NCBI GenBank assembly: GCA_012932295.1
Contig: JAAONU010000010.1
Span: forward strand, 27,587,348-27,651,347
Source of the DNA: Cyclina sinensis
Lineage: Eukaryota > Mollusca > Bivalvia > Venerida > Veneridae
Reading direction: 5' to 3'
DNA: 64,000 bases
The notes under the pieces were generated by a model. The model was given only the letters and a program-made list of their open reading frames with translations. It had not been told where the DNA came from and ran no database searches. The position numbers and the translations under genes were made by a program. Positions 62,800 to 64,000 of the stretch are shown piece after piece. Position 1 is the stretch's first letter. Each line of letters begins with the position of its first letter.

Positions 62800-64000
62800 A
62801 TGAACTTTTCAGGTGGCGATTTCGCGTGGCAGGACAGTTACTGGAAATGAATACTGTAACGTCGAACTGAAAAGTCTTGAGAAAATTAATACGTCTTGAA
62901 CAAAATGACTGCAGGAATAAATGTTTTGCGTATTTCGGTTACAATTACCTAAGGCTAATTAAAACTCACGAGGTCCATTGATCATTTGCACATACTATAT
63001 CTTATTTGAAATCATCAGATTACTAAATTCCAACAGTCTTCAATTTTGTTATTACGTTTCATTACACTGTTTCACTAAATTGGTTAATCAAGTGAAAAAT
63101 ATGTCCGAATAAAAAGCTAGTTGTACACAATGATTTTAAATCAAATTTTCATACTTTAACAGCATCAGATAAATCCATCGATATCTTGTCAAATAAAATG
63201 CTACTGTGTCTGGTTTTCCTGCTATAGGAATATTATGTTACTACACAACTGGACATACTTTTTAAGCACAAAATGCACAAATACTTGAGTTAACTCAAGT
63301 TCAAGTAAAATAGGCTAACGATTAGGGATATCTCAAAAATAAGGAGAAAACAGATACGCCCAAAGAAGATATATATGCAACTCTTTTAGACTTGCCACAG
63401 CTGATTTATCTGATAAGTCATTTACATGTGTCTTCTTGTCTTCTATTAGCTTGACTGCATGATTAAATCTTGCCTACACAGTAAGTTCGTTTATTTATTG
63501 ATAATATTACAGTATTTCCTAACTGTAGTCTAGCATGCAAAATCAAGAATAAGGTATTCGAATAGTTGATAATAATTAACATAATAATTTGCACATTTTG
63601 TATTAATGGTTGATATTTATGTGACATACCTTAATAATTTAACGACAAGGGTCATATCGTTGATGTATTTTTGCGCAGAATGATCCTATTTATAATGTGA
63701 TCGCATCGATGATTTAATCAGGAGGGGTCATTATTAATATATATTTGTTTAATATAATTTTATTAAGTAGAGGACAGAAGACAATATTCAATACATGTAC
63801 ATAAATTTTCATTTTCGTAGTACATTTTAGCATTGCCTGTTCATAAATACATTTGTCTTTCACCTTTAGTTGATTACTTTATCAATGGTTAAATAAACAA
63901 TCCTAACATTACTTAATAGTCGTTATCCACGTTGCTTATATAGACAAACTTGTTCTCAAAACGTTTCTAAAGTGAGTGCACAACTGGGGTAATTGCAGTA
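62800..64000. other. AT-rich stretch, no gene recognised
   Basis: Nothing coding or repetitive was recognised up to the window end. Confidence 0.6.

Overview
This is a low-GC animal nuclear sequence. It has introns, GT/AG splice sites, microsatellites, tRNA-derived SINEs, DNA transposons, one young Ty3/gypsy retrotransposon and a very long satellite array, and no prokaryotic gene organisation. The repeat types suggest a bivalve mollusc: CCCCCACC-ended repeats with GGACGGAC tracts, repeats rich in AAGGTCA, and a Mag-lineage LTR element with a tRNA-Leu primer site. The DZIP3-like HEPN gene fits this too. The species is not identified, and the bivalve assignment is an inference from family knowledge.

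Left part (1-25 kb): a nearly intact 4.7-kb Ty3/gypsy element (1550-6249, minus strand) sits inside a tRNA-derived SINE and has 204-bp LTRs that differ at one base. Next comes a 1.04-kb foldback element with a 9-bp target duplication (7231-8271). The only convincing host gene follows on the minus strand (9925-12873). It is a DZIP3-like HEPN-domain gene whose three visible exons join in frame, and its third exon carries sixteen perfect-length 21-bp repeats that encode coiled-coil heptads. A TIR element with an embedded tRNA-like segment lies in its first coding intron. Further right are a decayed PIF/Harbinger element (14973-17261) with a SINE inside it, a 750-bp inverted-repeat element (17610-18360), the second copy of the TIR/tRNA-like element (18888-19282), a repeat carrying a perfect GGTCAnnnTGACC palindrome, a third SINE copy, a promoter-like paralogous segment (21100-22140), a second foldback structure (22278-23515) and a possible TATA-less promoter (about 23.7-24.1 kb).

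Middle (26.5-47.3 kb): about 17 kb of a 55-bp satellite, roughly 314 monomers. It is interrupted twice by the same 1.75-kb repeat element because a 5,981-bp block of array plus insert is tandemly duplicated with almost no divergence. A second, 1,538-bp tandem duplication and several blocks of shared variants show layered higher-order structure.

Right part (47.3-64 kb): a diverged paralogue of the 21-22 kb promoter-like segment (48830-49910), a 3.25-kb TIR element without a coding region (49915-53167), a 6.2-kb composite related to the foldback family (54948-61134), and two mariner remnants (61224-61634 and 62325-62790). No host protein gene was recognised right of 24.2 kb.

The only functional protein genes I can support are gag and pol of the retrotransposon and the partial HEPN gene. 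Most other short open frames are by-products of tandem repeats.
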